DNA of 64,000 bases from CAYWYR01 sp964462685. Lineage in GTDB: Bacteria > Bacteroidota > Ignavibacteria > Kapaibacteriales > UBA2268. Within the stretch, counting starts at the first letter, position 1. The number at the start of each line of letters is the position of its first letter. Positions 18,267 through 27,875 of this stretch are shown here, one piece after another. Under the pieces are notes generated by a model. That model worked only from the letters and a program-made list of their open reading frames with translations, was not told where the DNA came from and did not search any database. The stretch covers positions 1-64,000 of the forward strand of contig CAYWYR010000014.1 of NCBI GenBank assembly GCA_964462685.1, written 5' to 3'. A program made the translations under genes and the position numbers.

Positions 18267-20321
18267 TTATCCTACCCTTTCCGGCAGGCCGCAAGCAAAT
18301 CCCTCGCATTTATACATCGTAGGTTTAGCTGTCTTATCATACTCCGGTAGCCATCCGATATATTTATCAAGCTCCGCTGCGTTATCCGCATCTCTGAATA
18401 CCATTACCGCACCTGATAGCAGATCACTTTTATATTTCTCTGTGATCTTTTCTTTTTGCTCTTTATCCAGATTATCGAATAGAAAAGTCTTGCGACCCAG
18501 CGTTTCCTCCACATAATATGATAGCAGCATAGCAAAGCCCCGCGGATACTGCGATATCTGTGCCGATTTGCTCGCCATATAGCCTTGTGCCCTTCCCATA
18601 TACTTGCTTTCCCCTGTCAAATGGAAAAGCTTTAGTAATGTACCATAATGGATGGATGCTCCGCTCGGGGTGGCTGAGTCATAACCGGCTCTTGGGCGAG
18701 ATGGAAGCAGCTCGCTTTCGACCGCCAGATAGTAGTCTCCGTCACCTGCAGCGAAATGATTTTCTATATCATCCACTAGTTGTATTGAATAAAAAAGGTA
18801 TTCAGTGCCGTGACCGGTCATGAAAAGATCTAGCCCTGCTGATGCCAAAAACGCATAATCGTCCAGCGTACCTACTGGATTGGTCGCAATTCCATCTACT
18901 ATCGTATGGGGAAGCCTTCCGTTTTCGTTATAGTATGAATGATAGAACTCGATTATTGCCTTCGCTTTTTCAATATAACTATCATCTTTCTCCGCCAAAC
19001 CGCATCTGATAAACCCTGAGGCAAGCATACCGTTCCAATCGGTAAGAACCTTCGTATCCAGCAGCGGCTTTTCTCTTTCTGATCTCTTATTGAGGATCAT
19101 AGCCGTAAGCTCGCCCCATCCTTCCGCATCACTCGGCGAAAGTCCCTCGGGCCAGTTGCGGAGAGTAAGTATATTCCTTCCCGTCAGCTTGTGGGTGGCC
19201 TCGTCATAGTAATTTCCCTGCTCGCTCATCCCGAAAATATCGGCAAACGGGGTTGTGATCTCTGTATCATACCTATCGGCGAACTCCTCTTCTATCATTT
19301 TCATCTCATCTACCGTCCACATATAATAAACACCCTCTCCCTCGGATGTGTCTGCGTCCTCAGCGGAATAATAAAGTGTTCCGTCGGTCATTTCTCGATC
19401 GAGATACCCGGCAGTTGCCTTTAGCGCATACTTCAATATATCGTCATCGCCGCTTTTGCACTCGCCCAGCCCCCAGAGATACATCGCCTGGTCATAGAGC
19501 ATCTTCTCAAAATGCGGGAGATGCCAGTAAGCGTCCGTGGAATACCTGTGAATCCCTCCGCCGATGTGATCTGTGATCCCGTTGCGTGCGATTGCCGTCA
19601 GTGTTTTGCTGATAATCCTTTTACTGCCCTCATCTCTTTCTTTATCGCTCTTTTTAGCAAAATATCTGCTCAATCGGTTAAGTAAAATGAGGTTCTGAAA
19701 CGATGGGAATTTCGGCCTGACCCCAAATCCACCCTCTTCCTCGTCAAAATCTTTCTGAAAATCATCATAAGCTGTGCTTAATATACTTTCGCTGATATCA
19801 ACCGAGATACCATCGGATTTCGGTTCTCCATTTAGATATCCGGAAAGCTCTTCGGCGGTTGAATCCAGCATTTTTTTGTCAGATTTCCAAAGATTTATGA
19901 TCCTTTCCAATAATTGGGGGAATCCATCCCTGCCAAATCTGGGCTCCGGCGGATAATAGGTGCCGCAAAAAAACGGCTTGCCGTCCGGCATAGCAAATAC
20001 GCTCATCGGCCAGCCGCCGCTGCCTGTCATTATCTGCGTCGCGTTCATATAAAACGCATCTACGTCGGGGTGTTCTTCTCTATCGACTTTAATCGAGATA
20101 AAATTATCGTTTAAAAATGCCGCCGTATCTATATTTTCAAATGATTCATGGGCCATCACATGGCACCAATGGCATGAAGAATATCCTACCGAAATAAAAA
20201 CAGGTTTTTTTTCGCTTCGTGCGGCCTCAAAGGCTTCCTCGCACCAAGGCCACCAGTATATCGGATTGTCTTTATGTTGTTGAAGATAGGGTGAGGAGGA
20301 TGATTCAAGTCTGTTTTTCAT
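18267..20321 (-). CDS. thioredoxin-fold DUF255 protein (YyaL/SPATA20 family)
   Basis: The 684-residue protein has an N-terminal thioredoxin-like domain with the family motif SCHWCHVMAHESFE (CxxC at about residues 49-52) and NDNFISIKVDREEHPDVD. An (alpha/alpha)6 barrel like that of N-acylglucosamine epimerases follows, with FEKMLYDQAMYLWG and LTDWNGMLASGF. Length is normal for the family. The biochemical role is unsettled; a redox function is suggested by the CxxC. It reads convergently with the preceding gene. Confidence 0.95.
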   Translation of the reverse strand: MKNRLESSSSPYLQQHKDNPIYWWPWCEEAFEAARSEKKPVFISVGYSSCHWCHVMAHESFENIDTAAFLNDNFISIKVDREEHPDVDAFYMNATQIMTGSGGWPMSVFAMPDGKPFFCGTYYPPEPRFGRDGFPQLLERIINLWKSDKKMLDSTAEELSGYLNGEPKSDGISVDISESILSTAYDDFQKDFDEEEGGFGVRPKFPSFQNLILLNRLSRYFAKKSDKERDEGSKRIISKTLTAIARNGITDHIGGGIHRYSTDAYWHLPHFEKMLYDQAMYLWGLGECKSGDDDILKYALKATAGYLDREMTDGTLYYSAEDADTSEGEGVYYMWTVDEMKMIEEEFADRYDTEITTPFADIFGMSEQGNYYDEATHKLTGRNILTLRNWPEGLSPSDAEGWGELTAMILNKRSEREKPLLDTKVLTDWNGMLASGFIRCGLAEKDDSYIEKAKAIIEFYHSYYNENGRLPHTIVDGIATNPVGTLDDYAFLASAGLDLFMTGHGTEYLFYSIQLVDDIENHFAAGDGDYYLAVESELLPSRPRAGYDSATPSGASIHYGTLLKLFHLTGESKYMGRAQGYMASKSAQISQYPRGFAMLLSYYVEETLGRKTFLFDNLDKEQKEKITEKYKSDLLSGAVMVFRDADNAAELDKYIGWLPEYDKTAKPTMYKCEGFACGLPERVG

Positions 20322-20482
20322 TAATTATCACTTATGATATCAAAAGAACTACCGCAGTCCGAACATAAAAAATTATTGTTTTTATTGATCGGCCAGCTGA
20401 ATATTAAGACCGATAATAAGAATTATATCTTTTCTATTATTGATTTTTTAGGTGATTTATATAATTCTACTTCCACACTTCT

Positions 20483-20743
20483 TTATTTAGGGCACGTGAT
20501 ATCATTCACCCTTTTATTTTGGGATTCTTTATATAAAAGAATGGTTTTTTCATAATCCTTTTCAAGTACGATAAGTCGCACACCGCCATCTGCATTGCTA
20601 TAGATGATATTTGTGTTTGCTAGATACTCGCCAGTCACTACACATCCTATCCCTTCGTTTTCTAGATAGTTCTTGATAAGATATGCTTCTGAAGGGAAAG
20701 TATATGTAGCAAGTACTTTAGTATCGAAACTCTGCTTATCCAT
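20483..20743 (-). CDS. DUF2007-type putative signal-transducing protein
   Basis: This short protein (86 residues from ATG; a TTG one codon upstream is also possible) shows the DUF2007 pattern: VLATYTFPSEAYLIKNYLENEGI, then VRLIVLEKDYEKTI. These small alpha-beta proteins are widespread and have no established function. The gene starts 6 bp after the porX stop and is surely in the same transcript. Confidence 0.85.
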   Translation of the reverse strand: MDKQSFDTKVLATYTFPSEAYLIKNYLENEGIGCVVTGEYLANTNIIYSNADGGVRLIVLEKDYEKTILLYKESQNKRVNDITCPK

Positions 20744-20749
20744 CAAAGA

Positions 20750-22321
20750 TTATTTACTGGTAAGTGAAATCACGGGAACGATCATTTCCTCAAGTGATAT
20801 GCCGCCGTGCTGGAAACTGTCCTTGTACTTGTTCAGATAGTGGTGATAATCGGTCGGATAGACAAGATACGCGTCCTCTTTTGCGATAAGATTGTTCACA
20901 GATACGCCCATTTTAGGGATTTTCAGGTCTTTTAGATCGGTTACCTGCATGGCGAATTTCGTATCGGCCTGAACATTCTTGCCGAACTTATAGCGCAGGG
21001 ATGTGGTGGTATTTTTATCGCCCATCGCTTTTACGCCTTTCATACAGCGGACCGAGCCGTGATCTGTGGTGATCAGGATATTGGCCTTTTCGATCTTGCT
21101 GATCTGCTTTAGCATCCCGAAGAAGGATGAATGGCGGAACCAAGACTTGGTAAGGGATCGATAAGCGGACTCGTCGGGGGCGATCTCTTTAAGGATCGCA
21201 TAATCAGAGCGGCTGTGGGCGATCATATCGACCGCGTTCAGCACGATGGCTGTGAGATGGTTGTTGGCATAACTCATGATCTCCCGCTCGGTCTTGCGGC
21301 CGAACTCCGTCTCGAATATCTTTATAAAAGAAAGCTTGGATTTCAGATCAACCCTGTGTCTGTCGATCCAGGTCTGGAGTAGCTGCTCCTCAAATTTGTT
21401 CTGGCTGTGCTCCTCAGAGGCGCTGTCCACCGACCAGTATTGCGGATAGTTCTTCTTGATCGCATCGGGATACAGCCCGGCGAACAGGCTGTTCCGGCAA
21501 TATGCTGTAACGGTCGGCAGCATCGCGCAGTAGAAATCGGTATCGAACGCATAGTACTCCCGAAGAAGCTCCTCGAACATCAGCCACTGGTCGTAGCGCA
21601 TGCAATCGACTACGAAGAGAAAAGTAGGCTTGCCGTTCTTAAGCATCGGTTTCAGATATTTATCAAGGATATGAGGGGAAAGCGGAGGTTCTTCCTCGCC
21701 CTTCGCCGCATTGAGCCAGTCGAAATAATTATTCTCTACGAAGCGGGAGAAATTGGAGTTGGCGTCCTTCCATTGATTGTGCAAGGTCTCCTTAAGGCCT
21801 GAATCAGATAGATTATCCAGCTCGATAGACCAGTTGGTGAGCTTTTTATAGATATCAACCCATTCATCCCACTCCAAAGGGCCCATCATCTTTTGGGTAA
21901 GCTGGTTAAAGCCCTGGAAGTAGCTCTGGGTAAACTTCTCGGACTCTATCCGCTTCGATTCGAGGAATTTTTTGCAGGCTGCAAGTATCTGTGCGGGGTT
22001 TACAGGCTTGGTTAGATAGTCATCGATCTTCTTTCCGATCGCCTCTTCCATCACCGACTCGGCCTCGTTCTTTGTTACCATCACCACAGGGACTCCCGGG
22101 TCGATATTCTTGATCTCGGGCAGCGTATCAAGGCCGCTCATCCCGATCATCGTCTCATCGAGGAAGACAAGATCATATTGCTTACCCGAAACCATCTCTA
22201 TTGCGTCCTCACCGTTGGAGGCTGTATCTACTTCATAATTGCGCTTTTGCAACAGTATGATATGTGGTTTTAATAGCTCGATCTCGTCATCTATCCAGAG
22301 AATTCTACTTTTCTTTTCCAT
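20750..22321 (-). CDS. porX: PorX, response regulator with PglZ domain (type IX secretion regulator)
   Basis: The 523-residue protein has an N-terminal receiver domain with the acidic pair Asp11/Asp12, phospho-acceptor Asp55 (LVFLDETM), Thr83 and Lys105. The middle is helical. The C-terminal PglZ domain has an alkaline-phosphatase-like fold: VVDCMRYDQW, LPTVTAYCRNSLFAG and TTDHGS carry the metal and nucleophile positions. In Porphyromonas and Flavobacterium PorX, paired with the kinase PorY, controls type IX secretion, and its PglZ part cleaves oligonucleotides. The presence of porX, together with sorting-domain genes at 50 kb, argues that this organism has that system. The gene looks intact. 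Confidence 0.95.
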   Translation of the reverse strand: MEKKSRILWIDDEIELLKPHIILLQKRNYEVDTASNGEDAIEMVSGKQYDLVFLDETMIGMSGLDTLPEIKNIDPGVPVVMVTKNEAESVMEEAIGKKIDDYLTKPVNPAQILAACKKFLESKRIESEKFTQSYFQGFNQLTQKMMGPLEWDEWVDIYKKLTNWSIELDNLSDSGLKETLHNQWKDANSNFSRFVENNYFDWLNAAKGEEEPPLSPHILDKYLKPMLKNGKPTFLFVVDCMRYDQWLMFEELLREYYAFDTDFYCAMLPTVTAYCRNSLFAGLYPDAIKKNYPQYWSVDSASEEHSQNKFEEQLLQTWIDRHRVDLKSKLSFIKIFETEFGRKTEREIMSYANNHLTAIVLNAVDMIAHSRSDYAILKEIAPDESAYRSLTKSWFRHSSFFGMLKQISKIEKANILITTDHGSVRCMKGVKAMGDKNTTTSLRYKFGKNVQADTKFAMQVTDLKDLKIPKMGVSVNNLIAKEDAYLVYPTDYHHYLNKYKDSFQHGGISLEEMIVPVISLTSK

Positions 22322-22526
22322 AGTTCTTTATTGTTTTGATTGCTAAATGTAAGATAAGTAGAAATGTGCAGCTATAATATACCTTGGCTGGGGAAAAATT
22401 GTTTGACTGACCGATTATAAGTGGCAAGACTATAATACCAATTATCAGAATATATGTTTCAGATAAAAATAATATTTGTTGATTACGATAGTTTTAATAA
22501 GTAAATTATAAACATTATTTGAGACT

Positions 22527-24308
22527 ATGGGAACAAGCAACGTAAGAGCATTTAAAGGTAGCGAAGATAGAAGTCTATTCACATCGCAACTATTAAAGGA
22601 ATTAGATATACTTCAGGATCTAGTTGATACTGGAGAAATCGAAAGTAACGTAAAACGAATAGGGGCAGAACTCGAAATCTTTATTATAGATGAAAATGGT
22701 AATCCAAATCCAATCGCTAATAAAATATTGGAAAAACTACCTGATTGCTTCACTTCTGAATATTCGGACTATGTAATAGAGCTTAATTTAGAGCCGCATC
22801 TGGTAAATGAGGGTACATTCAACAGTATCAAGCGTGAATTGCAGAGCAATCTGAACCTGGTGGCTGCCATGCTTAAAAAGCATGATTCTCGATACTTGCT
22901 CGTAGGTATTCTGCCTTCGTTTGATACAAGCCATTTATCGGTTGATTCAATTACACATGAGAAAAGATATGGACTACTCCATAATTTTGTTCACTCACTG
23001 AGAAATGAAAAACACGAGACATTTATCCGGGGCATTGATACCCTGGATGAAGAAGATGGTTTAAATGTTTACGGCGGCGCACTGGCTAGCTATCAGATGC
23101 ATTTACAAGTATCTCCAGATAATGCCGTTGATATGCTGAATATATCACAGCTCATTACCCCGCCTCTTTTGGCTATCGGGGTTAACTCACCATTGTTTAT
23201 GGAAAGGGCGCTATGGCATGAAACAAGGGTTCCCCTTTTTGAGCAGTCAACAGATCAAAGAGATTTAAGAGAGAAAAAGTTAGACTTGGAGCCTCGGGTG
23301 AGCTTTGGCAAAGATTGGTATAAAGGTTCGGTAAAAGATATATTTGAAAAGGAGCTCTCTGAGTACGATCTGTGGCTCAATACAAATCTTAATACTGAGG
23401 ACAGTAATAAACAGCCGGAATTAAATACCTTAAGCTTTCAAAACGGCCTGATTTACCGTTGGAATAGATTATGCTATGGAGTTCTGAACGGAGTGCCTAC
23501 ATTAAGAATCGAAAACCGCTATCTGCCCGCAGGACCCACAATAGATGATAATCTCGATCTTCAGTTTTTCTGGACTATGCTAATGATTGGCCATACTGAA
23601 TATTTAAAAGATCAGATATCGAATACACCATTTTGGAAGGTAAAAGAAAACTTTAATAAGGCAGCTAATAATGGTATAGCTACAGAATTGTTCTGGGATG
23701 GCAAGTATAGAACAGTCTCTGATATTTTGCTGGAAATTCTTTTGCCGATGGCAAAACAAACAGCTACATCATTAGGACTGGAAGATGATATAGAAAGACT
23801 AAATAAGGTTCAATCCAAAGCTGAAAAAAGACTTACAGGTGCGGCTTGGCAATTGGAACGCTTTTTCGAATCACCTCTTCCGGTTACCGATACAACTAAA
23901 GCTATTTCAAGAACGATGTCCGAATATCAATATAAAGACATTGAGCTTGTGAACTGGACTGATGAATTACTGGATATTACACCGACTTACGCCAGTGATA
24001 TACCTGGAGAGTCACCTCTGAGAGTATCGAAGGATTATCCTGCGGATTATACCAAGAAACTTGCTATGCGCCAGGAAAAAAGCTACGTTACTGTGTATGA
24101 TAGAAGTAGTTCTTTGGAATATACCATAAGAACTATTGACATATCTAGTAAAAACGGTGAACCTATAAAGGATATAGAACTAGAAACAATTGTCAGTATC
24201 GATTACAGAACCCCGATCGATAAAGTGAAAGAACTTGTCAACCAAGGTAAAGAAGAAATAGCGATAACTAGAGATAATGCTACGGTAAAAGTAGTGAGGC
24301 CTATATAA
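22527..24308 (+). CDS. GCS2-type carboxylate-amine ligase (glutamate-cysteine ligase-like)
   Basis: The 593-residue protein has the GCS2 core: RIGAELEIFIIDENG near residues 44-58, VIELNLEPHL, then YQMHLQVSP and PTLRIENRYLPAGPT, matching the glutamate- and ATP/Mg-binding parts of the family. The family forms amide bonds between an amino acid and a glutamate-like acid. The last 90 residues form an extra domain with SIDYRTPIDKVKELV, reminiscent of a half CBS unit. It overlaps the next gene by one base (TAATG), and that gene encodes a Zn deacylase, so the two may make and cleave the same amide. The actual substrate is unknown. Confidence 0.82.
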   Translation: MGTSNVRAFKGSEDRSLFTSQLLKELDILQDLVDTGEIESNVKRIGAELEIFIIDENGNPNPIANKILEKLPDCFTSEYSDYVIELNLEPHLVNEGTFNSIKRELQSNLNLVAAMLKKHDSRYLLVGILPSFDTSHLSVDSITHEKRYGLLHNFVHSLRNEKHETFIRGIDTLDEEDGLNVYGGALASYQMHLQVSPDNAVDMLNISQLITPPLLAIGVNSPLFMERALWHETRVPLFEQSTDQRDLREKKLDLEPRVSFGKDWYKGSVKDIFEKELSEYDLWLNTNLNTEDSNKQPELNTLSFQNGLIYRWNRLCYGVLNGVPTLRIENRYLPAGPTIDDNLDLQFFWTMLMIGHTEYLKDQISNTPFWKVKENFNKAANNGIATELFWDGKYRTVSDILLEILLPMAKQTATSLGLEDDIERLNKVQSKAEKRLTGAAWQLERFFESPLPVTDTTKAISRTMSEYQYKDIELVNWTDELLDITPTYASDIPGESPLRVSKDYPADYTKKLAMRQEKSYVTVYDRSSSLEYTIRTIDISSKNGEPIKDIELETIVSIDYRTPIDKVKELVNQGKEEIAITRDNATVKVVRPI

Positions 24309-25267
24309 TGTATAAAACTATATGCAGGGCTACCGGTGGTGAAATAGAGTTTGAAAGGTTAGTTGGTGAAGCCGGCAAGGCCGAAAGCGGCCCCACAGTA
24401 ATATTTACATTAGGTATTCATGGAAATGAACCTACCGGTTTGGAGGCATTTGCCCGAGTTTTGAAAAAACTGGATGATGGGGAGTTCAAAAGTTTTTCCG
24501 GTAGGCTTGTGGGCATAGCAGGAAATCTCGAAGCCTTGCAAAAGGGCATGAGATATATTGATACGGACTTGAACAGAAACTGGAGTGATGAGGCGATAAA
24601 CAACCCCGATAACACCAACGAAGCCAAACAGAAGTCAGAAATAGGACGAGAGTTAATAAAATACAAGAATGAAGCCGACATTGCAGGTCAAAAGTTTTAT
24701 CACTTTGATCTGCATACCACCAGTGCGGAAAGCAAGCCGTTTTCGATCATAAATGAAAAATATAGAGAAAACATAATTGCTGCATCTACTATGCCGGTAT
24801 CTAAGGTAATCGGTATGCACCCTTACCAGGAAATGACAATGACTGACTATTGGAATACTAAAGGGTACACTTCATATTTATTTGAAGCAGGCCAGCATGA
24901 CAGTCTTTCAGCAGTGGAAAATCATGAATCTTTTATATGGCTGCAGTTATTCGAAAAAGATATTATCGATAAAGAAACCAATGAGGATCTTTACTTCCAT
25001 CATCGCAACAGCCTAAGCAAGTATGTGTTTACAGATTCGGTATATTTTGAAGTATGTCATTGTCATAAGATCAAGCCAGAAGATAATTTTAAAATGAAAC
25101 TTGGTTATACTAATCTTGATGAAATAAAGAAGGGTGAGATATTAGCATCAGACAATAACGGGGAGATCAAAGCCCCTCTTGATGGTAAAATATTTATGCC
25201 ATTATATCAGAAACAAGGCAATGACGGATTTTTTATAGTGTGCGCTACAGACGATCCGCTTGAATAA
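24308..25267 (+). CDS. aspartoacylase/succinylglutamate desuccinylase-like Zn hydrolase
   Basis: The 319-residue protein has the M14-like zinc motif GIHGNEPTG (His and Glu) near residues 38-46, DLNRNW in the arginine/substrate position, and HFDLHTT with the third zinc ligand. A C-terminal biotinyl-like beta region (GEIKAPLDGKIFMP) completes the AstE/AspA fold. These enzymes hydrolyse N-acyl amino acids. Its start overlaps the stop of the GCS2-like ligase. The pairing suggests a shared pathway with an amino-acid amide substrate, but which is not shown by sequence. Confidence 0.87.
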   Translation: MYKTICRATGGEIEFERLVGEAGKAESGPTVIFTLGIHGNEPTGLEAFARVLKKLDDGEFKSFSGRLVGIAGNLEALQKGMRYIDTDLNRNWSDEAINNPDNTNEAKQKSEIGRELIKYKNEADIAGQKFYHFDLHTTSAESKPFSIINEKYRENIIAASTMPVSKVIGMHPYQEMTMTDYWNTKGYTSYLFEAGQHDSLSAVENHESFIWLQLFEKDIIDKETNEDLYFHHRNSLSKYVFTDSVYFEVCHCHKIKPEDNFKMKLGYTNLDEIKKGEILASDNNGEIKAPLDGKIFMPLYQKQGNDGFFIVCATDDPLE

Positions 25268-25312
25268 TAACCGGTAACACCTTGGTGCTATATGATAGGA
25301 ACCAGTCGGATA

Positions 25313-25933
25313 TCATGCTCTTTGGGGGTATCCTTTTTCATTTTTATTATTTTCCGATAGCTTATCTGTAAGTTCTGGGTTTATTAGCAATACAAAGGCA
25401 ACCAACGGCAGTAATAGCCTTGAGCCGATTGCGCCATACCCATTTAAGATATCATTTGCAGATATGAGAAGTTTTTGATAATAGCTGATAGGTATATCTC
25501 TTACAAACTGTTCGCCTACCAGTGTATATGCTGCGTTCATATCGATAGCGTAGGGCAATAACAGTTTTGCTAGCATAAAAACCAAACCCGCCGATAGGAA
25601 TAAAAGAGAGTAATTCCAGCGTGTCTTTAAAATATATAGTACAAATGATAGATATGTGAACAGTAAACTTGGCAAAATCAAATGTGAGTAAAAATCTGTT
25701 CTGTGAACCGAACCCATATATTCTATACCTCTATGAGAGGTAACCGCTAATCTATCTATTAGAAGCAACTCATTACCATCTGCTTTGAAAGCAAGTGATT
25801 CGCTATAGCCGCTGAATAACGCCGAAAGTAAGTTAGAAGTCGCTACACATAATCCAACATCAAATATCTTGGAAATGAAGAGCAATAAAACAAAAGAAAC
25901 AGATCCGAGAAGTATCAGGTATCCTTTTTTCAT
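25313..25933 (-). CDS. polytopic membrane protein partnered with exosortase
   Basis: This 206-residue protein has an N-terminal membrane segment, a periplasmic loop of about 70 residues, and three more membrane segments. I do not recognise a named family. Its ATG directly abuts the exosortase stop (TAA ATG), so the pair is a tight operon. By analogy with small exosortase-associated membrane proteins found beside Bacteroidota exosortases, it probably assists processing or presents substrates. Confidence 0.6.
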   Translation of the reverse strand: MKKGYLILLGSVSFVLLLFISKIFDVGLCVATSNLLSALFSGYSESLAFKADGNELLLIDRLAVTSHRGIEYMGSVHRTDFYSHLILPSLLFTYLSFVLYILKTRWNYSLLFLSAGLVFMLAKLLLPYAIDMNAAYTLVGEQFVRDIPISYYQKLLISANDILNGYGAIGSRLLLPLVAFVLLINPELTDKLSENNKNEKGYPQRA

Positions 25934-26428
25934 TTATTTTTTGATCCCTACTTTCTTTAATGAAAATACCCATATTCCGAAAACCCCTGCGGCTATAATA
26001 CCGGGGAATACATTATGATGCATCATATCCAGAAGGCTTTCATCCCTGATCAGTGTCTCAACCAGTCCAACAACTCGGCCGATATTCATTGCATACAATA
26101 CTGTTGAGCCCAAAAGAATATGAACAAGTTTCTTTCTCAGTCCTCCGTTCATAGCAAGTACTGCTAAGGAATAAATAAGGATCGGTTCGCTGCCCTCACA
26201 GCCATATCCCACCATAATGGATTTGCCTTTTGTGATGATTATATCACCTATAGTCTGGATATCACGACCGAAAACAGAAAGAACGCCTGAAGATAAAGTT
26301 ACTGTTAAGGTTTTGAATACAGAATTAAGGCCGGATAAAAATCCCGCCTGTAACGAGATATAGTAAGCCGCAATAGCCAGTATCACCCGAAATGGGTAGC
26401 TTTTGTTAAAAAGGGAAACCAACTTCAT
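25934..26428 (-). CDS. minimal exosortase/archaeosortase-family transpeptidase
   Basis: The 164-residue membrane protein has the exosortase catalytic set in order: Cys in VGYGCEGSEPIL, Arg in NIGRVVGL and His in MMHHNVFP, each near the end of a membrane helix. Exosortases cleave C-terminal sorting tails and attach or release surface proteins. The size and the GCEG/NIGRV spacing resemble the small XrtH/XrtF-like members. No protein in this window has an obvious exosortase tail, so its substrate lies elsewhere. It is followed without gap by another membrane protein gene. The active-site assignment is from pattern; the subfamily is uncertain. Confidence 0.85.
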   Translation of the reverse strand: MKLVSLFNKSYPFRVILAIAAYYISLQAGFLSGLNSVFKTLTVTLSSGVLSVFGRDIQTIGDIIITKGKSIMVGYGCEGSEPILIYSLAVLAMNGGLRKKLVHILLGSTVLYAMNIGRVVGLVETLIRDESLLDMMHHNVFPGIIAAGVFGIWVFSLKKVGIKK

Positions 26429-26556
26429 CCTGAAAGTCCTTCTTCATCTTTGAATAATATTAGTATCGTCAATTTTTAGGACATCTTTAATTATCTCAAG
26501 ATACTTAAATTGCATACTTAAATATGTAAGTAGAACTGACTAAAAAACGAGTTATA

Positions 26557-27339
26557 ATGGAATTCAAAACACTAATTGTCGAAGTGGAAAACCATACTGC
26601 CGTTGTTAAACTAAATAGGCCAGATAAGCTAAACGCTCTAAGTAAGCAGGTATTCGATGATCTGGATGAACTTGTAAGCGCTATTGAAGGTGATGAAGAC
26701 ATCAGGTGCGTTATCCTAACGGGAGAGGGAAAAGCTTTTGCCGCAGGTGCCGATATCAAAGAGCTTAACGCTAGCGATAGCTTAAGCAAGGGCCGCCAGT
26801 TTTCCGAATACGGCAGCAGAGTAATGGAGAAAATCTATAATCTGAATAAACCCGTTATTGCAGCGGTAAACGGTTTTGCACTCGGCGGTGGCTGTGAGCT
26901 TGCTATGAGCTGCCACATCCGCTATGCATCTGACAAAGCGAAATTCGGGCAGCCGGAGGTTAATCTAGGAATTATACCCGGATACGGCGGAACTCAGAGA
27001 CTTACAAAACTGGTCGGCATAGGTAAATCACTGGAAATGAACCTTACCGGTGATTTGATAAGGGCCGACGAAGCTAAGCGTATCGGGCTTGTTAACGATG
27101 TTTTCGCACCTGAGGATTTGATAACCGAAGTTAAAAAGATTTGCGATACGATTAAAAGTAAAGCTCCTTTGGCTATTTCGGCAGTTCTCGAAGCAGTCAA
27201 ATCATCACTTGAGACTGGCTACCGCGACGGCCTCGCTCTTGAATCCCGTAAATTCGGCGAAATCTGCGCTACGGAAGACTTCAAAGAGGGGACTAGCGCT
27301 TTCCTGGAGAAACGAGAAGCAGAATTTAAAGGCAAGTAA
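26557..27339 (+). CDS. enoyl-CoA hydratase/crotonase family protein
   Basis: The 260-residue protein shows crotonase features throughout: VKLNRPDKLNALS, AFAAGADIKEL (oxyanion hole), NGFALGGGCELAMSCHIRYA, and PEVNLGIIPGYGGTQRL. A Glu is present at the first catalytic position in GGGCELA and in the PEVNLG segment. It is most like short-chain enoyl-CoA hydratases (crotonases) of fatty-acid or butyrate metabolism. It stands alone with a good terminator after it. Confidence 0.93.
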   Translation: MEFKTLIVEVENHTAVVKLNRPDKLNALSKQVFDDLDELVSAIEGDEDIRCVILTGEGKAFAAGADIKELNASDSLSKGRQFSEYGSRVMEKIYNLNKPVIAAVNGFALGGGCELAMSCHIRYASDKAKFGQPEVNLGIIPGYGGTQRLTKLVGIGKSLEMNLTGDLIRADEAKRIGLVNDVFAPEDLITEVKKICDTIKSKAPLAISAVLEAVKSSLETGYRDGLALESRKFGEICATEDFKEGTSAFLEKREAEFKGK

Positions 27340-27354
27340 ATACAAAGAACAAAA

Positions 27355-27386
27355 TAAGCCAGTGAAAAAAACTTTTCGCTGGCTTA
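27355..27386. terminator. bidirectional hairpin between crotonase and lipoprotein genes
   Basis: An 11-bp stem (TAAGCCAGTGA with TCGCTGGCTTA, one G-T pair) with a short loop sits between two converging genes. It can stop transcription from both sides, although the T-runs are short. Confidence 0.7.
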
Positions 27387-27404
27387 CTTGTTCGATGATA
27401 TAAT

Positions 27405-27875
27405 TTACTCTTCTATTTCCCCTGCATACCTGAAATACAGATTTGTATTGTCGGTAGTGGTGATTCTAAGTATGTCGCCATCAATTGAATAGCTCGAGGT
27501 AGAGGATAGACCATTAAGATATTTTTCTTCCCAGTCCATAAGGTTTTCACAATACTTAAAAGTTGTAGATAGCGACAAGTCGATTTCATAGTCATTTGTG
27601 AAAGTGTATGTACCTTCATAAGAATTACATAGACCTGACTCGACAGTATTGTCTTTAAAAAAAGAAATTTCTGTATACAAATCATCTGGCAAAACTTCTC
27701 CAGAACTGCCGCTTTTCTGAATACCCAAAAACTGCCAATGATTTTGCAGCTCATAATCAACGGAATCACTGCTAACCTGAAATGCTGAATTAGGCTGGTT
27801 GATCGTATCTCCATCATCGCAGGCTGTTACTAATAATGATAACGCCACACATAGTAGAATAAGAAATGATTTCAC
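27405..27875 (-). CDS. META/HslJ-like lipoprotein
   Basis: This 156-residue protein has a signal peptide with the lipobox LVTAC followed by acidic residues. The body looks like a META-type domain: HWQFLGIQ, a Cys-containing SGLCNSYEGTYTF, the TTFKYCENL segment and a final ILRITTTDNTNLYFRY. META domains occur in surface or periplasmic proteins without a common known activity. It is probably outer-membrane anchored. The gene ends near the shared terminator with the crotonase. Confidence 0.75.
   Translation of the reverse strand: MKSFLILLCVALSLLVTACDDGDTINQPNSAFQVSSDSVDYELQNHWQFLGIQKSGSSGEVLPDDLYTEISFFKDNTVESGLCNSYEGTYTFTNDYEIDLSLSTTFKYCENLMDWEEKYLNGLSSTSSYSIDGDILRITTTDNTNLYFRYAGEIEE

Noticed and set aside
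20334..20555. 73-codon plus-strand frame between the DUF255 gene and the DUF2007 gene
   Set aside because: It overlaps the end of the DUF2007 gene on the other strand, has no ribosome site at its ATG and no known motif; it could be real but I cannot support it.
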